A DNA stretch of 64,000 nt from Paenibacillaceae bacterium (GCA_900766135.1 CAAFUF010000049.1:54940-118939), one strand, 5' to 3'; positions 1 to 9,360 are shown, counted from the stretch's first letter. A program made the numbers and translations. Notes: generated from the sequence alone by a model not told the origin.

Positions 1-504
1 CCGTTCCAGGTTCAGGTCATCAAAGTGAATGACTCCCGATCGATGCGAAATGCTGCTTACGGTCACAATGCGTGCGCCTAGCGTCGCGCCAAGCAGATCC
101 AGCAGCAGACCGGTCAGCGCAAAATGCCCCAGGTGATTCGTCCCGAATTGCTGCTCGAAGCCCTGTACGGTCTTCCCGTAAGGGGGATGCGCCACGCCGG
201 CGTTGTTGATCAGGAGATCCAGCCGTTGATAGTTCTGGCGAAAGGCCGTCGCAAAAGCGCGGACGGAGGCCAGATCGCCCAAATCGAGCGCCATGACTAC
301 GACTTTGCCCGACGGCTTAAGTGCTTGAATCCGGTCAGCGGCAAGGTTGGCATTGGCGATACTGCGGCAGGCCATAATGACCGTCGCCCCTTTGCTGGCT
401 AGGGCCCGCGCCGCTTCCCAGCCAATTCCGCTGTTGGCTCCGGTTACGATAGCCACACGTCCCGTCTGATCCGGCATGTGGTCTTCTGTCCAGGATGTTG
501 TCAT
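1..504 (-). CDS. Short-chain dehydrogenase/reductase, partial (C-terminus beyond window)
   Basis: The reading frame stays open from an ATG at 504-502 to the left edge of the window (168 codons), so the C-terminus is missing. The N-terminal part has the classical SDR Rossmann glycine motif (TGANSGIGWE), the cofactor-region aspartate segment (ALDLGD) and the NNAG motif. The visible part ends in the SSISHRSG strand, just before the expected YxxxK catalytic pair, which is therefore off-window. The overall look is that of the retinol-dehydrogenase-like SDR branch, which oxidises or reduces small alcohols or ketones with NAD(P); the substrate is unknown. AAGGAAGG lies upstream of the ATG. The start is only 17 nt after the stop of the preceding SDR gene, so the two are probably co-transcribed. 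Confidence 0.85.
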   Translation of the reverse strand, partial: MTTSWTEDHMPDQTGRVAIVTGANSGIGWEAARALASKGATVIMACRSIANANLAADRIQALKPSGKVVVMALDLGDLASVRAFATAFRQNYQRLDLLINNAGVAHPPYGKTVQGFEQQFGTNHLGHFALTGLLLDLLGATLGARIVTVSSISHRSGVIHFDDLNLER

Positions 505-521
505 AGGGTTTCGTCCTTCCT

Positions 522-1280
522 TTAGATCTGAGAGCCGCCTCCATCCACGGGGATTTCGGCTCCGGTGGTGTAAGTCGCGTCGAACGCCAAGAATGCGACA
601 GTCTTGGCTACTTCGATCGGGTCACCGAATCGCAGCATGGGGATCTGCTGTTCCATCTGCGCCTTGGTCTGCTCCGCCGCTTCTTTCGGCATTGATTTCT
701 CCATAATGCCCGTGTCGATCGGGCCGGGGCTGACCGCGTTGACGCGAATCTTCCGCGGCAGCAGTTCGCGGGCCAGACTGCGGGTCATCGAGCGCAGCGC
801 GGCTTTACTGGCCCCGTATGCACTGAGCATCGGGATCCCCACGGTGTTCGCGATCGAGGTCGTGAGCACCACGCCGCTTCCTTCGTTGAGCAACGGGGTC
901 AGTTTCTGCACGGTGAAGTATGGACCTTTGGCGTTGATCGCCAGCAACTCGTCGTACATTTCCTCGGTCGTCAATTCGAAGGGAACAAAGCCCGTGATGC
1001 CGGCGTTAACGAACAAGGCATCGATCGTTCCGAATTCGGCCTTGACCCGGTCGGCCAATTCGTCGATATCCGTTAACGACGCGGCGTCGCTGAGCACGGC
1101 GACCGCATTGCTGCCAAGCTTTTCGCGAGCGGAGTCCAGCTTCGCCTGGGTACGACCGGTGATCAGGACGCTTGCGCCTTCATCCGCCAGCAGCTTCGCT
1201 GTCGTAAGGCCGAGCCCGCTGCTGCCTCCCGTAATTACGATTTTTTTGCCTGCATATTTATTTCCCTGATTGTGATCCAT
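522..1280 (-). CDS. SDR family oxidoreductase
   Basis: This is a 252-residue protein, a normal length for a classical SDR. The nucleotide-binding motif TGGSSGLG is near residue 17, NAG near residue 92, a catalytic Ser in the LTTSIANTVG segment, and the YGASK catalytic Tyr/Lys pair follows. The C-terminus has the usual PVDGG segment. It should be a cytosolic NAD(P)-dependent oxidoreductase of the glucose-dehydrogenase/FabG-like type; the substrate cannot be read from sequence. It is the first gene of a two-SDR unit and is divergent from the TetR regulator at 1456, a layout in which the regulator often controls the oxidoreductases. The antisense frame at 604-1269 is only a shadow. Confidence 0.9.
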   Translation of the reverse strand: MDHNQGNKYAGKKIVITGGSSGLGLTTAKLLADEGASVLITGRTQAKLDSAREKLGSNAVAVLSDAASLTDIDELADRVKAEFGTIDALFVNAGITGFVPFELTTEEMYDELLAINAKGPYFTVQKLTPLLNEGSGVVLTTSIANTVGIPMLSAYGASKAALRSMTRSLARELLPRKIRVNAVSPGPIDTGIMEKSMPKEAAEQTKAQMEQQIPMLRFGDPIEVAKTVAFLAFDATYTTGAEIPVDGGGSQI

Positions 1281-1323
1281 TCTCCTCTTCCTCCCTTGGT
1301 TGAATTCGATTTACGGCTTTCAT

Positions 1324-1336
1324 AGACACATTGTCT
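1324..1336. promoter_or_regulatory. Candidate TetR operator between SDR genes and tetR
   Basis: AGACA-CAT-TGTCT is a perfect 5-bp inverted repeat with a 3-bp spacer. It lies in the 175-bp divergent intergenic region between the SDR genes and the TetR-family gene. Its position suits a site through which the regulator controls both directions. The half-sites are short, so chance is possible. Confidence 0.35.
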
Positions 1337-1455
1337 GTGCTAATCTTATCTAAGCGATTTGGCTCATACAACCAATAAACCGGCGCATTCGTGGCTTATC
1401 CAACACCTGCTCGGATTTGTTGTTTTTATATTCGGATAGAGAGGAGAGGCTTAAC

Positions 1456-2037
1456 ATGCTCACGAACCCCGACGATCCCCGTGTGAAAAGAACGCGTCAG
1501 CTCCTGATGCAAGCTTTTATGGAATTGCTAGAGCAGAAGAAGAATGTCTCGTCGATTACCATACAAGATATCACGGCCTACGCGACCGTAAATCGCTCGA
1601 CGTTCTATGCGCATTTTGAAGACAAATTCACGTTTCTGGAGAGCTGGATGAGGGAGAAATTCCTGGAGAAGCTGGAGGATGAGCTGCCGAATGCGGCGTT
1701 ATCCGATATCGGGAGCCTGCGAACGCTGATTCTCATCGTGTTCGATTTTCTCTTCTGTACGCGTCCGTATATGTCTTTGGCGGATCGTCAGTATGAGACC
1801 CTGTTTGAGCTCGTGATGCAAAAGGAACTCTATGATCTCTTATTTGCCTGGTTAAGCGAGCAAGCGGAACCCTCCCTTTCGCGCAAGACGGTGGAGACGA
1901 CCGCCCGAATCGCAAGCTGGGGCATCTTTGGAGCGGCCATGGAGTGGAGCAGGCAACCGCAGCAGAGTTCGGCGGAAGACACGGTGAAAGACGTTCTGGT
2001 GGTCGTTGCCGCAGGTTTAGCCCCCGTCACCGGATAA
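1456..2037 (+). CDS. TetR/AcrR family transcriptional regulator
   Basis: The 193-residue protein begins with a TetR-type DNA-binding domain (about residues 10-60): the recognition region reads TIQDITAYATVNRSTFYAHF, which fits the family signature ending in FYxHF. The C-terminal ligand domain looks like the group containing DhaS-like regulators. I chose the ATG at 1456 because GAGGAG lies 9 nt upstream; the frame is open further upstream but without a better site. It is transcribed away from the two SDR genes, so it probably represses them and itself. The ligand is unknown. Confidence 0.85.
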   Translation: MLTNPDDPRVKRTRQLLMQAFMELLEQKKNVSSITIQDITAYATVNRSTFYAHFEDKFTFLESWMREKFLEKLEDELPNAALSDIGSLRTLILIVFDFLFCTRPYMSLADRQYETLFELVMQKELYDLLFAWLSEQAEPSLSRKTVETTARIASWGIFGAAMEWSRQPQQSSAEDTVKDVLVVVAAGLAPVTG

Positions 2038-2125
2038 TTGAAGAGCAGCATCCCTGTTAGACAAAACAGCCAGAGATTACTTACAATAGGCTTAATAGAA
2101 TCGATGGGAAGGATACAGGGCGGCT

Positions 2126-3370
2126 GTGATGAATATCCTTGAAGACTTATTGCTGCAGGTAGCGTTCGTCGTTACGTTGATTTTCGCTTTCCAATTATTT
2201 TATTCGATCGGCTTTGGTAGATTTAAGTATTTCAGGCTGACGCAGGCGCTTCTATTCGGAGTCGCGCTTGTGTTGTGCATGACCTTTCCCGTCCACGTTA
2301 CCGATCAATTATCCATCGACATCCGTATCGTTCCGTTGCTTCTGGGGGCGTTCTACGGCGGGGTCGAGACGACGCTGTTTCTATCCTTGCTTATTCTGCT
2401 CTACCGCGCCTACCTTGGGATGGATGGCGGATTCTATGCGACGACGTTGGCCGTATTTATGTGCATCCCGATCTTCATGTATTTCCAATCCCGATTCCTG
2501 CAAGCGAATAAGAACCAAAAGCTGCGGATCGCGACAGATCTAACGGTTAGCTATTGCATTTGCAGTTTTATTTCAATGGCCCTCTTTATTGGCTTATTCG
2601 ATACGTTCTTGAGCTCTATACTTCTGTACACCCTGGTTATGGTGGTCGTCGTGCTGGTCTTCGTTGCGTTGAATGAGACGGTTAGGGAGACGCTCGAGAA
2701 AAATCAGCAGCGGCTGGCGGAAGCCAAAGAGGCGGAGATCGCTTTTTTGCGTTCGCAGATTCAGCCGCATTTTCTAAACAATGCCCTCAATTCGATAGCC
2801 GTTCTCTGCGTAGAAGACCCCCCACAGGCGAAACAGCTTACGCTGGACCTCTCTCAATATCTCAGATCCGGGCTTAACTTCAAGCAAATGGACACGTTTA
2901 CGACATTGGAGAACGAGTTGGAGTTAACCCAGGCTTACGTAAACATCGAAAAGGCACGATTCGGCGACCGGTTAGCCATCGAGTACGAAATCGAGGCCGA
3001 TTCGAATCGCCTCATTCCTCCGCTCATCTTGCAACCACTGGTCGAGAATGCGATCAAGCACGGTTTGATGTCTAGCGTACGAGGCGGCATCGTCAAAATC
3101 TCGGTTCGGGAAATGGACGAGAAGCTTCGGTTCAGCGTCGAGGATAACGGATGCGGAATGAGCGAGGCGAAGCGGCAAGAAGTGCTTGGTTCGGATTCGG
3201 GGCGCAGAGGAATCGGGCTGAGAAACATAGCACGGCGAATCAAGCTGCTGTACGACGCAAGCTTGCAAGTCAAAAGTGCGGTCGGAGTCGGAACGAAAGT
3301 GTTCTTCGAGCTCCCCTATCCGTCAGACAGGAGGAAGTTGGATGATAAGAGCGATGATCGTGGACGATGA
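2126..3370 (+). CDS. LytS-type sensor histidine kinase
   Basis: The protein has 414 residues. Residues 5 to about 190 hold five or six hydrophobic segments resembling the 5TM LytS/YehU sensor region, followed by a short coiled coil. Next comes a PF06580-type His-kinase domain with QIQPHFLNNALNS (phosphoacceptor His near residue 215). The C-terminal HATPase domain shows VENAIKHG, EDNGCGM and GIGLRN. It is a membrane-bound kinase for the response regulator that overlaps its 3' end by 29 nt. The start is either GTG 2126 or ATG 2129; both share a weak purine-rich site. LytS relatives sense cell-envelope or small-metabolite signals; the signal here is unknown. Confidence 0.88.
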   Translation: MMNILEDLLLQVAFVVTLIFAFQLFYSIGFGRFKYFRLTQALLFGVALVLCMTFPVHVTDQLSIDIRIVPLLLGAFYGGVETTLFLSLLILLYRAYLGMDGGFYATTLAVFMCIPIFMYFQSRFLQANKNQKLRIATDLTVSYCICSFISMALFIGLFDTFLSSILLYTLVMVVVVLVFVALNETVRETLEKNQQRLAEAKEAEIAFLRSQIQPHFLNNALNSIAVLCVEDPPQAKQLTLDLSQYLRSGLNFKQMDTFTTLENELELTQAYVNIEKARFGDRLAIEYEIEADSNRLIPPLILQPLVENAIKHGLMSSVRGGIVKISVREMDEKLRFSVEDNGCGMSEAKRQEVLGSDSGRRGIGLRNIARRIKLLYDASLQVKSAVGVGTKVFFELPYPSDRRKLDDKSDDRGR

Positions 3371-3932
3371 ACCTTTGTCGGTGCGAGGGCTACAGCATCT
3401 GCTTGCCGAATATGAGGACCTCGAAGTATGCGGCGCGTTTCTGACTCCGCGCGAGGCGTTTGAGTATGTGCGAGCCAACCCCATTCAAGTGGCTTTCCTC
3501 GATATCTCCATGCCGGAAGTGGACGGAATGTCGTTGTCCCGATTATTGCTGGAGCAGGATCCTTCCATCTCCGTCATTTTCGTCACGGGTTTCGACGATT
3601 ATGCGGTACAAGCGTTCGAAGTGAACGCATTAGACTACTTGATGAAGCCGGTGACGGAACAACGGTTTGCCCGAACGTGGGAGAAGATCAAGGAGAAGTA
3701 TCGAGAGGAGGCTTCCGAGGAGGAGCCGGCCTCAACCGGCTTGCTGACCGGACAGGAGACGCGAATCGTCCAATATATGGCGGAAGGGTTATCCAACAGG
3801 CAAATCGCGGAGTCCCTGCACATCACTTCGGAAACGGTGAAGTCTCACTTGAAGAACGTTTTTCGGAAGCTGGACGTCAATAATCGCGTGAAGGCGCTGC
3901 AGCGCGCCAAGGAATTGAAGATTATATCATAG
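3342..3932 (+). CDS. Response regulator with LytR-like receiver and LuxR/GerE output
   Basis: The protein has 196 residues. The receiver domain (residues 1-120) has the acidic pair VDDE, the phosphoacceptor Asp54 in FLDISMP, Thr in FVTGF and the Lys in LMKPV. The C-terminal domain (about 135-196) is a LuxR/NarL-type helix-turn-helix (LTGQETRIVQYMAEGLSNRQ, then SETVKSHLKNVFRKL). AGGAGG at 3329-3334, inside the kinase gene, fixes the ATG at 3342, and the overlap implies translational coupling. The receiver resembles LytTR-type regulators (AVQAFEVNALDYLMKPV) but the output domain is NarL-type, an uncommon combination. A terminator follows directly. Its targets may include the large surface-protein gene downstream, but no operator was recognised. 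Confidence 0.88.
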   Translation: MIRAMIVDDEPLSVRGLQHLLAEYEDLEVCGAFLTPREAFEYVRANPIQVAFLDISMPEVDGMSLSRLLLEQDPSISVIFVTGFDDYAVQAFEVNALDYLMKPVTEQRFARTWEKIKEKYREEASEEEPASTGLLTGQETRIVQYMAEGLSNRQIAESLHITSETVKSHLKNVFRKLDVNNRVKALQRAKELKIIS

Positions 3933-3950
3933 CCGACAGGCGTTCCTTCC

Positions 3951-3976
3951 AATCCCCCCCATTCGGGGGATTTTTT
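3951..3976 (+). terminator. Rho-independent terminator after the two-component genes
   Basis: An 8-bp stem (AATCCCCC/GGGGGATT, 3951-3958 with 3965-3972) is followed by a run of six T. Confidence 0.85.
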
Positions 3977-4035
3977 AATAGGATTGATTATTCTACATTA
4001 ATAGACAATGGATCAATCTTAATTGGAGGAGAATT

Positions 4036-7000
4036 ATGCGCCGAATTTTTACCTTGTTCATGTTGTGCGTGATGCTTGGGGGCAACTTGTCCCTGCCGAC
4101 GGCTCACGCAGAGGAAATTCAGGACAACGATTTTACTTATGTGGTGCAATCGGACGACACGGTCATGATTACGGGTTACACGGGAAATAGCAGGGAGGTC
4201 GTCATTCCGAGCGAGATCGAAGGGAAGGCGGTCACCGTCATCGGAAGTAGCGCATTGTCCAACGCCGGACTTGCCAGCGTTACGATCCCGATCGGCATTA
4301 CAAGAATCGAGAGCTTCGCCTTTTACCGCAATCAGCTTACAGACCTCACGATTCCGGATGGCGTTACGTACATTGGCAACAATGCCTTCGAGTCCAACCA
4401 ATTATCCCACGCCGCGATCCCGCCGAGCGTTGCGGAGATTTACGATTATGCCTTCAAAGACAATCGCTTGACCGCGATCGAGATTCCCCGCGTAACGTAC
4501 CTCGGTAAAGGGGCTTTTCAAAAAAACCTTCTACAAAGCGTTATGCTTGAAAACTTAACCTTCCTGGGTGCCTATGCCTTCGAGAACAATCAGTTGGAAA
4601 GCCTAATGCTTCCCGGCAGCCTGAATTCCATCGGAATGGGTGCATTCCAGCATAATCGTCTGGCCAGCGTTGCCCTTCCGGAAGGACTGACTCGAATTGA
4701 GGATTATGCCTTCGCCAACAATCAATTAACGACGCTTCAAATCCCCAAATCGGTAATCGCCATCCACGTCAATGCCTTCGAGAGCAATCAATTGGGCAGT
4801 GTTGCGATCCCACCGAATGTCGATTTGGGCAGCGGGGATATGTATCCCGTATTCGGTCTGAATCCGAATGTTGCGGTCTATGTTCCGCTCGCCGGCGACG
4901 TATCGGTTCAAAACCATGCCAGCAAATACGGTCTCCAGATCGTCCCTTGCAAATATGGGATTACCTATGACGGGAACGGCAGCACAGGGGGCACGCCTCC
5001 CTCATCGACGCCTTATGTGTGCTATAAACCGTTTGCGGTCCCGGATCAAGGTTCGTTAACGAAGGATGGTTATACCTTCAAAGGATGGAATACGATGCCG
5101 GATGGAAGCGGGACGAATTACTTCGGCGGCAACTATCCGATTATTTATGGCTTTCCGTACGGGAACTTGACCTTGTATGCCAACTGGGAGACGAGTACCT
5201 ATCAAGTAACGTTCGATACGAGAGGGGGATCGTCCGTCGCATCCCAAACGGTTGCCTACGGAGAACAAGCAACTGAACCTCCGGTGCCGACGAGGGCGGA
5301 ATATGCCTTTGACGGATGGTATCAGGACATCGGATACTCGCAGCCATGGGACTTCGCCCAGGGCAACGTCTTCGGAGATATGACGCTGTATGCGAAATGG
5401 AAGTGGAACGGATCGGCGGCTATTTCTTCACTGGAGCTGACGGCGGACAACGAGAATGTGACAGGCGGCGATAACCTTACGGTAACCGGCGTGGTGAGAG
5501 ACGAGAACAACTCGCCTGTTGCGCATGCCGTCGTGAATCTGAATAGTACGAGAGGCAAATGGAAGCTTACGGAGGGCAGTGACGCGTCCGCGACAACGGA
5601 TGCGAGCGGCAGGTTTACCGCGGAATGGACGGCTCCTTGGGTCACGGAGCCTGAATCCGTGACCCTCACGGGGAGCGTAGACGGTACGATCGACGTGATG
5701 GACAGCCGGACGCTTCAGGTCGTCCCGTCGGAGAAGTCCAATGCCCGGTTAAGCGGCTTGTCGCTAGGTTCCATGACGCTCAGTCCGGAATTCTCGGGCG
5801 ACACGTACAATTACACCGTTGCGGACGTCAGCCATGTCGTAACGAGTATCGAGGTGACGGCAACCACAGCCAGCGATCTTTCAAAGTTGAACATTAACCA
5901 TATGCCTGTCGCCAGCGGTTCAGCCGTCCGTGTACCGTTGCAAACCGGGTTGAACTTAATACCGATCGTCGTCACCGCGGGGGACGGACTCCACACGCAG
6001 ACGTATACACTGCATGTACGCAGAGCCAGTACGACGACCAGCGGAGATTATGCCTACCGTCTGAAAGACGACGGCAGCGGGATTGGGATTACGAGGTACA
6101 AAGGAACGGATTCGAATGTGGTCATTCCCGAGACGATCGACGGCTACGTCGTGATGGAGATCGGAGAGGGTGCTTTTGCGAACGAGGAGCTGACGGCGGT
6201 GACGCTGCCGAATGGCTTAACTTCCGTGAACAGCCGTGCTTTCCAGAATAATCGGCTAACCTCGATTACGATCCCAAGCAGTGTGACTCAGGTAGGTGAT
6301 TATGCATTCTATAACAATCTTCTGGAGAATGTAATGTTCGCCGAAGAGGGACTGCAAGAGATCGGTTTCGGCGCGTTCTCCGATAATCAGTTGTCTTCCA
6401 TCATTCTTCCAGTGACGACAACTTACTTGGATACGAATGCCTTTAATAATAACAGGCTCACTCAAGTGATCCTGCCTGCGACCTTGAGGCTGGGGGACGA
6501 AGTGTTCGGAGGGACGCAAAATGGAGTCAAGCTCATCTTCCCGGCCGTTGGCGACCAAGACATGGTCAATTATGCGACTTCGAACGGGTTCCCTTTTGAA
6601 TCGAGCGATGTCCGCGTCGAATATGACGGCAACGGGCAAACCGAAGGGGAAGCGCCGGTCGACAATACGCATTACAGTTATTATTCATCGATAATCATTC
6701 AGCCGGGCGGAAGCTTAAAGAGAACGGGATTTACTTTTCAAGGATGGAATACGGGGAACGATGGAAGCGGAAATTTCCATGAGGCGGGTAAAAGCTATAA
6801 ATTCAAGCTCGTACGCGGAATTGTGAAGCTCTATGCCGTATGGGAACCTGCGCCTGTGCAATATTCCGTTTCGTATGAGACGAACGGGGGAACGGCCATT
6901 CCTGCGACGACCGCCAGCGAGGGGGCTTATCTTGCCGAGCCGCCGATGCCGGCCAGAGACGGGTACCGATTTGCCGGTTGGTACAAGGACCCGAGCTATG

Positions 7001-8799
7001 CGGTACCTTGGAACTTCGAACAGGATAAGGTAGCCGGGGACATGACCTTATACGCCAAGTGGGAGAGCAAGCAGCTCACGATCCGTCTGTTCGCGTTCAG
7101 CAATGTGGTGTCCAGCGGCGAGGAAATTCGGGTTTCCGGTACGGTTGTGGATGAAGACGATACGCCTCAAGCGAACCTCTCCGTTCACCTGAGCAGCCCG
7201 AACGGAGGCAAGTGGATCCTGACGGAGACCGACACAGCAACGGTGAAGACCGATGAGAATGGCACTTTCGAAATTATTTGGAAGGCCCCTCATGTATTCG
7301 AGACGGCCATGGTCGAGCTATCGGCAAGCCTCGATGGATCAAGTGCGGAGCCGGCAACGGTATCGATTCGGGTGAAGCCGCTCCCTGGAACAAATCCAAG
7401 TTCGAATGCCGACTTAGCTGGCTTGACGCTGAGCGCCGGCGATTTGACGCCTCAGTTCCAAGCCGCGGTTACCAGCTATACTGCCGACGTCGAACATGCG
7501 ACGAGCAGCGTCACGATCGTGCCTGAAGTATCCTACCTGGCGGCGATCATCACCTTCAACGGGGAGATCGTTGAGTCCGGTCATCCCGTACAGGTCGATC
7601 TGAATGTGGGTCCCAACCCCGTAACGCTGCTCGTCATAGCGGAAGATGCAACGCCCAAAGCTTATCGGGTTACGATTACGAGGGCTTCGGCACCGGTCGT
7701 CCCGATCCCGGTTGCCAGCATTACGGTGACAAGCGTCACCTCCTCCGTTTATGAAGGCGGCACGCTGCAAATGACCGTCCGCGTGAATCCGGACGATGCC
7801 ACGAACAAGCAGGTGTCGTGGTCAATCCAAGGCGGTACCGGTAAGGCGGTCATTGATGAGAATGGATTGCTGAAGGCAGAACAGGCCGGCACCGTGACGG
7901 TTCAGGCGGCGGCTCAGGATGGTTCCGGGGTCGTCGGAAGCCAAGAAGTCACGATCTACAAGCGTCAATCAGGCGGCGGGGATACCCCGACAACGCCAAC
8001 GAACCCGACGACGCCGACAAGCCCGACAACGCCAACGGGGCCGACGACGCCGACAGCCCCGGCAACACCGACGAGACCAACGACGCCGACGGACCCGACA
8101 ACGCAGCCGCCAGAGAAGCCTGCGGTACTCCATGTCGTTCCCGGCCGACCTCCGATTGACGTGAATGACGCGGAAGCGATCCAGACGATGCTGGAGGCTC
8201 TTACCGCCAAATTCAACGATCCTCGTTATGCGAACGTTCCCGTTTTTCCGGATATGGAAGACCACTGGGCAGCGGATAACATCCGCTTGTTTGCAAGACT
8301 CGGGATTGTTCAAGGATACGGCGACGGGACGTTCAAGCCGGACGCGAACGTCACGCGAGGGGAATTCGCTTCGATGCTCGTGAGGTTGTTCCCGTTTGCC
8401 CAAGGCACCGCGGCGACGCCCGACTTTACCGATCTTGGGGACAGTTGGGCGAGGGATGCCGTCCTTACCCTGGCTAGCAACGGCATCCTCAATGGCTATG
8501 AGGACGGCATGTTCCATGCCGATCGAAATATCACGCGTGCCGAGATGATTGCGATCCTTGCAAGGATTGTTAATATGGCGGAGGTGAAGCCAGGGAAGAC
8601 GGTGATTCTGCAGGACATCGAACATACGTGGGCCAAGGATCAGATTCGGCTAGCCGCGAATGCCGGCATTATCAATGGCCGGGGCGAGAATGGATTTGGC
8701 CCGAATAGGAGCGCTACCCGAGCCGAAGTGTTGACCGTCCTCTTGCGAGCGATCTCGATAAGTCCTGAAATCGAACAACTGTTGGAGGGGATGAACTAA
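4036..8799 (+). CDS. Giant SLH-anchored surface protein with duplicated LRR/InlB-repeat/Ig modules
   Basis: The 1587-residue exported protein has a signal peptide ending THA-EE. It carries two copies of one module: BspA-type LRR_5 repeats (about 26-288 and 665-855), a pair of InlB-type Listeria/Bacteroides repeats ending LYAxW (307-455 and 861-1008), an invasin-like Big_1 Ig domain (466-562 and 1014-1112) and a cadherin-like beta-sandwich domain (569-662 and 1124-1217). Then follow one Big_2 domain (1225-1309), a Pro/Thr linker (1315-1359) and three SLH domains (about 1403-1587) that should bind the secondary cell-wall polymer. No catalytic domain was seen, so adhesion or a structural surface role is inferred. 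GGAGGA lies upstream of the ATG. It follows the LytS/LuxR pair and probably has its own promoter. Confidence 0.9.
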   Translation: MRRIFTLFMLCVMLGGNLSLPTAHAEEIQDNDFTYVVQSDDTVMITGYTGNSREVVIPSEIEGKAVTVIGSSALSNAGLASVTIPIGITRIESFAFYRNQLTDLTIPDGVTYIGNNAFESNQLSHAAIPPSVAEIYDYAFKDNRLTAIEIPRVTYLGKGAFQKNLLQSVMLENLTFLGAYAFENNQLESLMLPGSLNSIGMGAFQHNRLASVALPEGLTRIEDYAFANNQLTTLQIPKSVIAIHVNAFESNQLGSVAIPPNVDLGSGDMYPVFGLNPNVAVYVPLAGDVSVQNHASKYGLQIVPCKYGITYDGNGSTGGTPPSSTPYVCYKPFAVPDQGSLTKDGYTFKGWNTMPDGSGTNYFGGNYPIIYGFPYGNLTLYANWETSTYQVTFDTRGGSSVASQTVAYGEQATEPPVPTRAEYAFDGWYQDIGYSQPWDFAQGNVFGDMTLYAKWKWNGSAAISSLELTADNENVTGGDNLTVTGVVRDENNSPVAHAVVNLNSTRGKWKLTEGSDASATTDASGRFTAEWTAPWVTEPESVTLTGSVDGTIDVMDSRTLQVVPSEKSNARLSGLSLGSMTLSPEFSGDTYNYTVADVSHVVTSIEVTATTASDLSKLNINHMPVASGSAVRVPLQTGLNLIPIVVTAGDGLHTQTYTLHVRRASTTTSGDYAYRLKDDGSGIGITRYKGTDSNVVIPETIDGYVVMEIGEGAFANEELTAVTLPNGLTSVNSRAFQNNRLTSITIPSSVTQVGDYAFYNNLLENVMFAEEGLQEIGFGAFSDNQLSSIILPVTTTYLDTNAFNNNRLTQVILPATLRLGDEVFGGTQNGVKLIFPAVGDQDMVNYATSNGFPFESSDVRVEYDGNGQTEGEAPVDNTHYSYYSSIIIQPGGSLKRTGFTFQGWNTGNDGSGNFHEAGKSYKFKLVRGIVKLYAVWEPAPVQYSVSYETNGGTAIPATTASEGAYLAEPPMPARDGYRFAGWYKDPSYAVPWNFEQDKVAGDMTLYAKWESKQLTIRLFAFSNVVSSGEEIRVSGTVVDEDDTPQANLSVHLSSPNGGKWILTETDTATVKTDENGTFEIIWKAPHVFETAMVELSASLDGSSAEPATVSIRVKPLPGTNPSSNADLAGLTLSAGDLTPQFQAAVTSYTADVEHATSSVTIVPEVSYLAAIITFNGEIVESGHPVQVDLNVGPNPVTLLVIAEDATPKAYRVTITRASAPVVPIPVASITVTSVTSSVYEGGTLQMTVRVNPDDATNKQVSWSIQGGTGKAVIDENGLLKAEQAGTVTVQAAAQDGSGVVGSQEVTIYKRQSGGGDTPTTPTNPTTPTSPTTPTGPTTPTAPATPTRPTTPTDPTTQPPEKPAVLHVVPGRPPIDVNDAEAIQTMLEALTAKFNDPRYANVPVFPDMEDHWAADNIRLFARLGIVQGYGDGTFKPDANVTRGEFASMLVRLFPFAQGTAATPDFTDLGDSWARDAVLTLASNGILNGYEDGMFHADRNITRAEMIAILARIVNMAEVKPGKTVILQDIEHTWAKDQIRLAANAGIINGRGENGFGPNRSATRAEVLTVLLRAISISPEIEQLLEGMN
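7981..8106 (+). repeat. 18-bp tandem repeat encoding Pro/Thr wall-spanning linker
   Basis: About seven imperfect 18-bp units encode six-residue repeats of the form PTTPTx, with x varying among N, S, G, A, R and D. It is a flexible proline-rich linker between the Ig-like part and the SLH anchor. Tandem repeats of this kind can change length by slippage. Confidence 0.85.
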
Positions 8800-8802
8800 G
8801 CC

Positions 8803-9276
8803 ATGGCTGCGAACGAATATTACATGCCGACCCATTGGCGGGTGAAGGGGAACATCTGGGAGATCTATGAGATATGCTCCGACTTCTTGGACTATCCACG
8901 CTGGTGGCCCGAAGTGTACTTGAAGATTCAAACGGGAGGCACGGACGAGGAGACAGGCAACGAGGTCTATGATATTCTCTCCAGAGGCAAGCTGCCCTAC
9001 AAGCTTCGCTGGAGGTCATGCAAGACGGCCGAACAAGCGCCGCATTCCATTGCCTTGAAGTCTTCGGGTGACTTGGTCGGTCACGGAATATGGCGGTTCG
9101 AGCAGGACGGGGAATACGTGAACGTACAATTCGATTGGTATGTGAACGCCGAGAAGCCCTTGCTCAAACTGTTCTCGCCGATCCTGAAACCGCTCTTCAC
9201 CTCGAACCATTTCTGGGCGATGAACCGAGGAAGAGAGAGTCTGGAGAAGGAACTGATTCGGAGGCGCGAGGCTTGA
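8803..9276 (+). CDS. SRPBCC (polyketide cyclase/START-like) family protein
   Basis: This cytosolic protein has 157 residues and no signal peptide. The N-terminal strand THWRVKGNIWEIYEICSD, the following FLDYPRWWPEV segment and the alternating beta-strand pattern with a C-terminal helix fit the SRPBCC ligand-binding fold (polyketide cyclase/dehydrase-like). The ligand and reaction are unknown. The ATG is 3 nt after the stop of the surface-protein gene and the GGAGGGG site lies inside that gene, so the two are probably translationally coupled. A strong terminator follows, ending the unit. The pairing with a surface protein is unexplained. Confidence 0.75.
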   Translation: MAANEYYMPTHWRVKGNIWEIYEICSDFLDYPRWWPEVYLKIQTGGTDEETGNEVYDILSRGKLPYKLRWRSCKTAEQAPHSIALKSSGDLVGHGIWRFEQDGEYVNVQFDWYVNAEKPLLKLFSPILKPLFTSNHFWAMNRGRESLEKELIRRREA

Positions 9277-9324
9277 TCCGCCTGGTTGCGAAATAGCTTA
9301 TTAGAGCCACATATATTCGTCCCC

Positions 9325-9360
9325 AAAAGCTCAAGCGTATTTTACGCTTGGGCTTTTGTT
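9325..9360 (+). terminator. Strong intrinsic terminator
   Basis: A 15-bp stem (9325-9339 with 9343-9357, one G-T wobble) has a TTT loop and ends in a T-rich tail. The A-rich 5' side could make it work in both directions. Confidence 0.85.

Noticed and set aside
7981..8106. Short tandem repeat considered as a CRISPR or satellite array
   Set aside because: It is in frame and encodes a Pro/Thr linker; there are no spacers.
8803..9276. SRPBCC protein considered as part of a secondary-metabolite cluster
   Set aside because: No biosynthetic genes are nearby; it is coupled to a surface-protein gene only.
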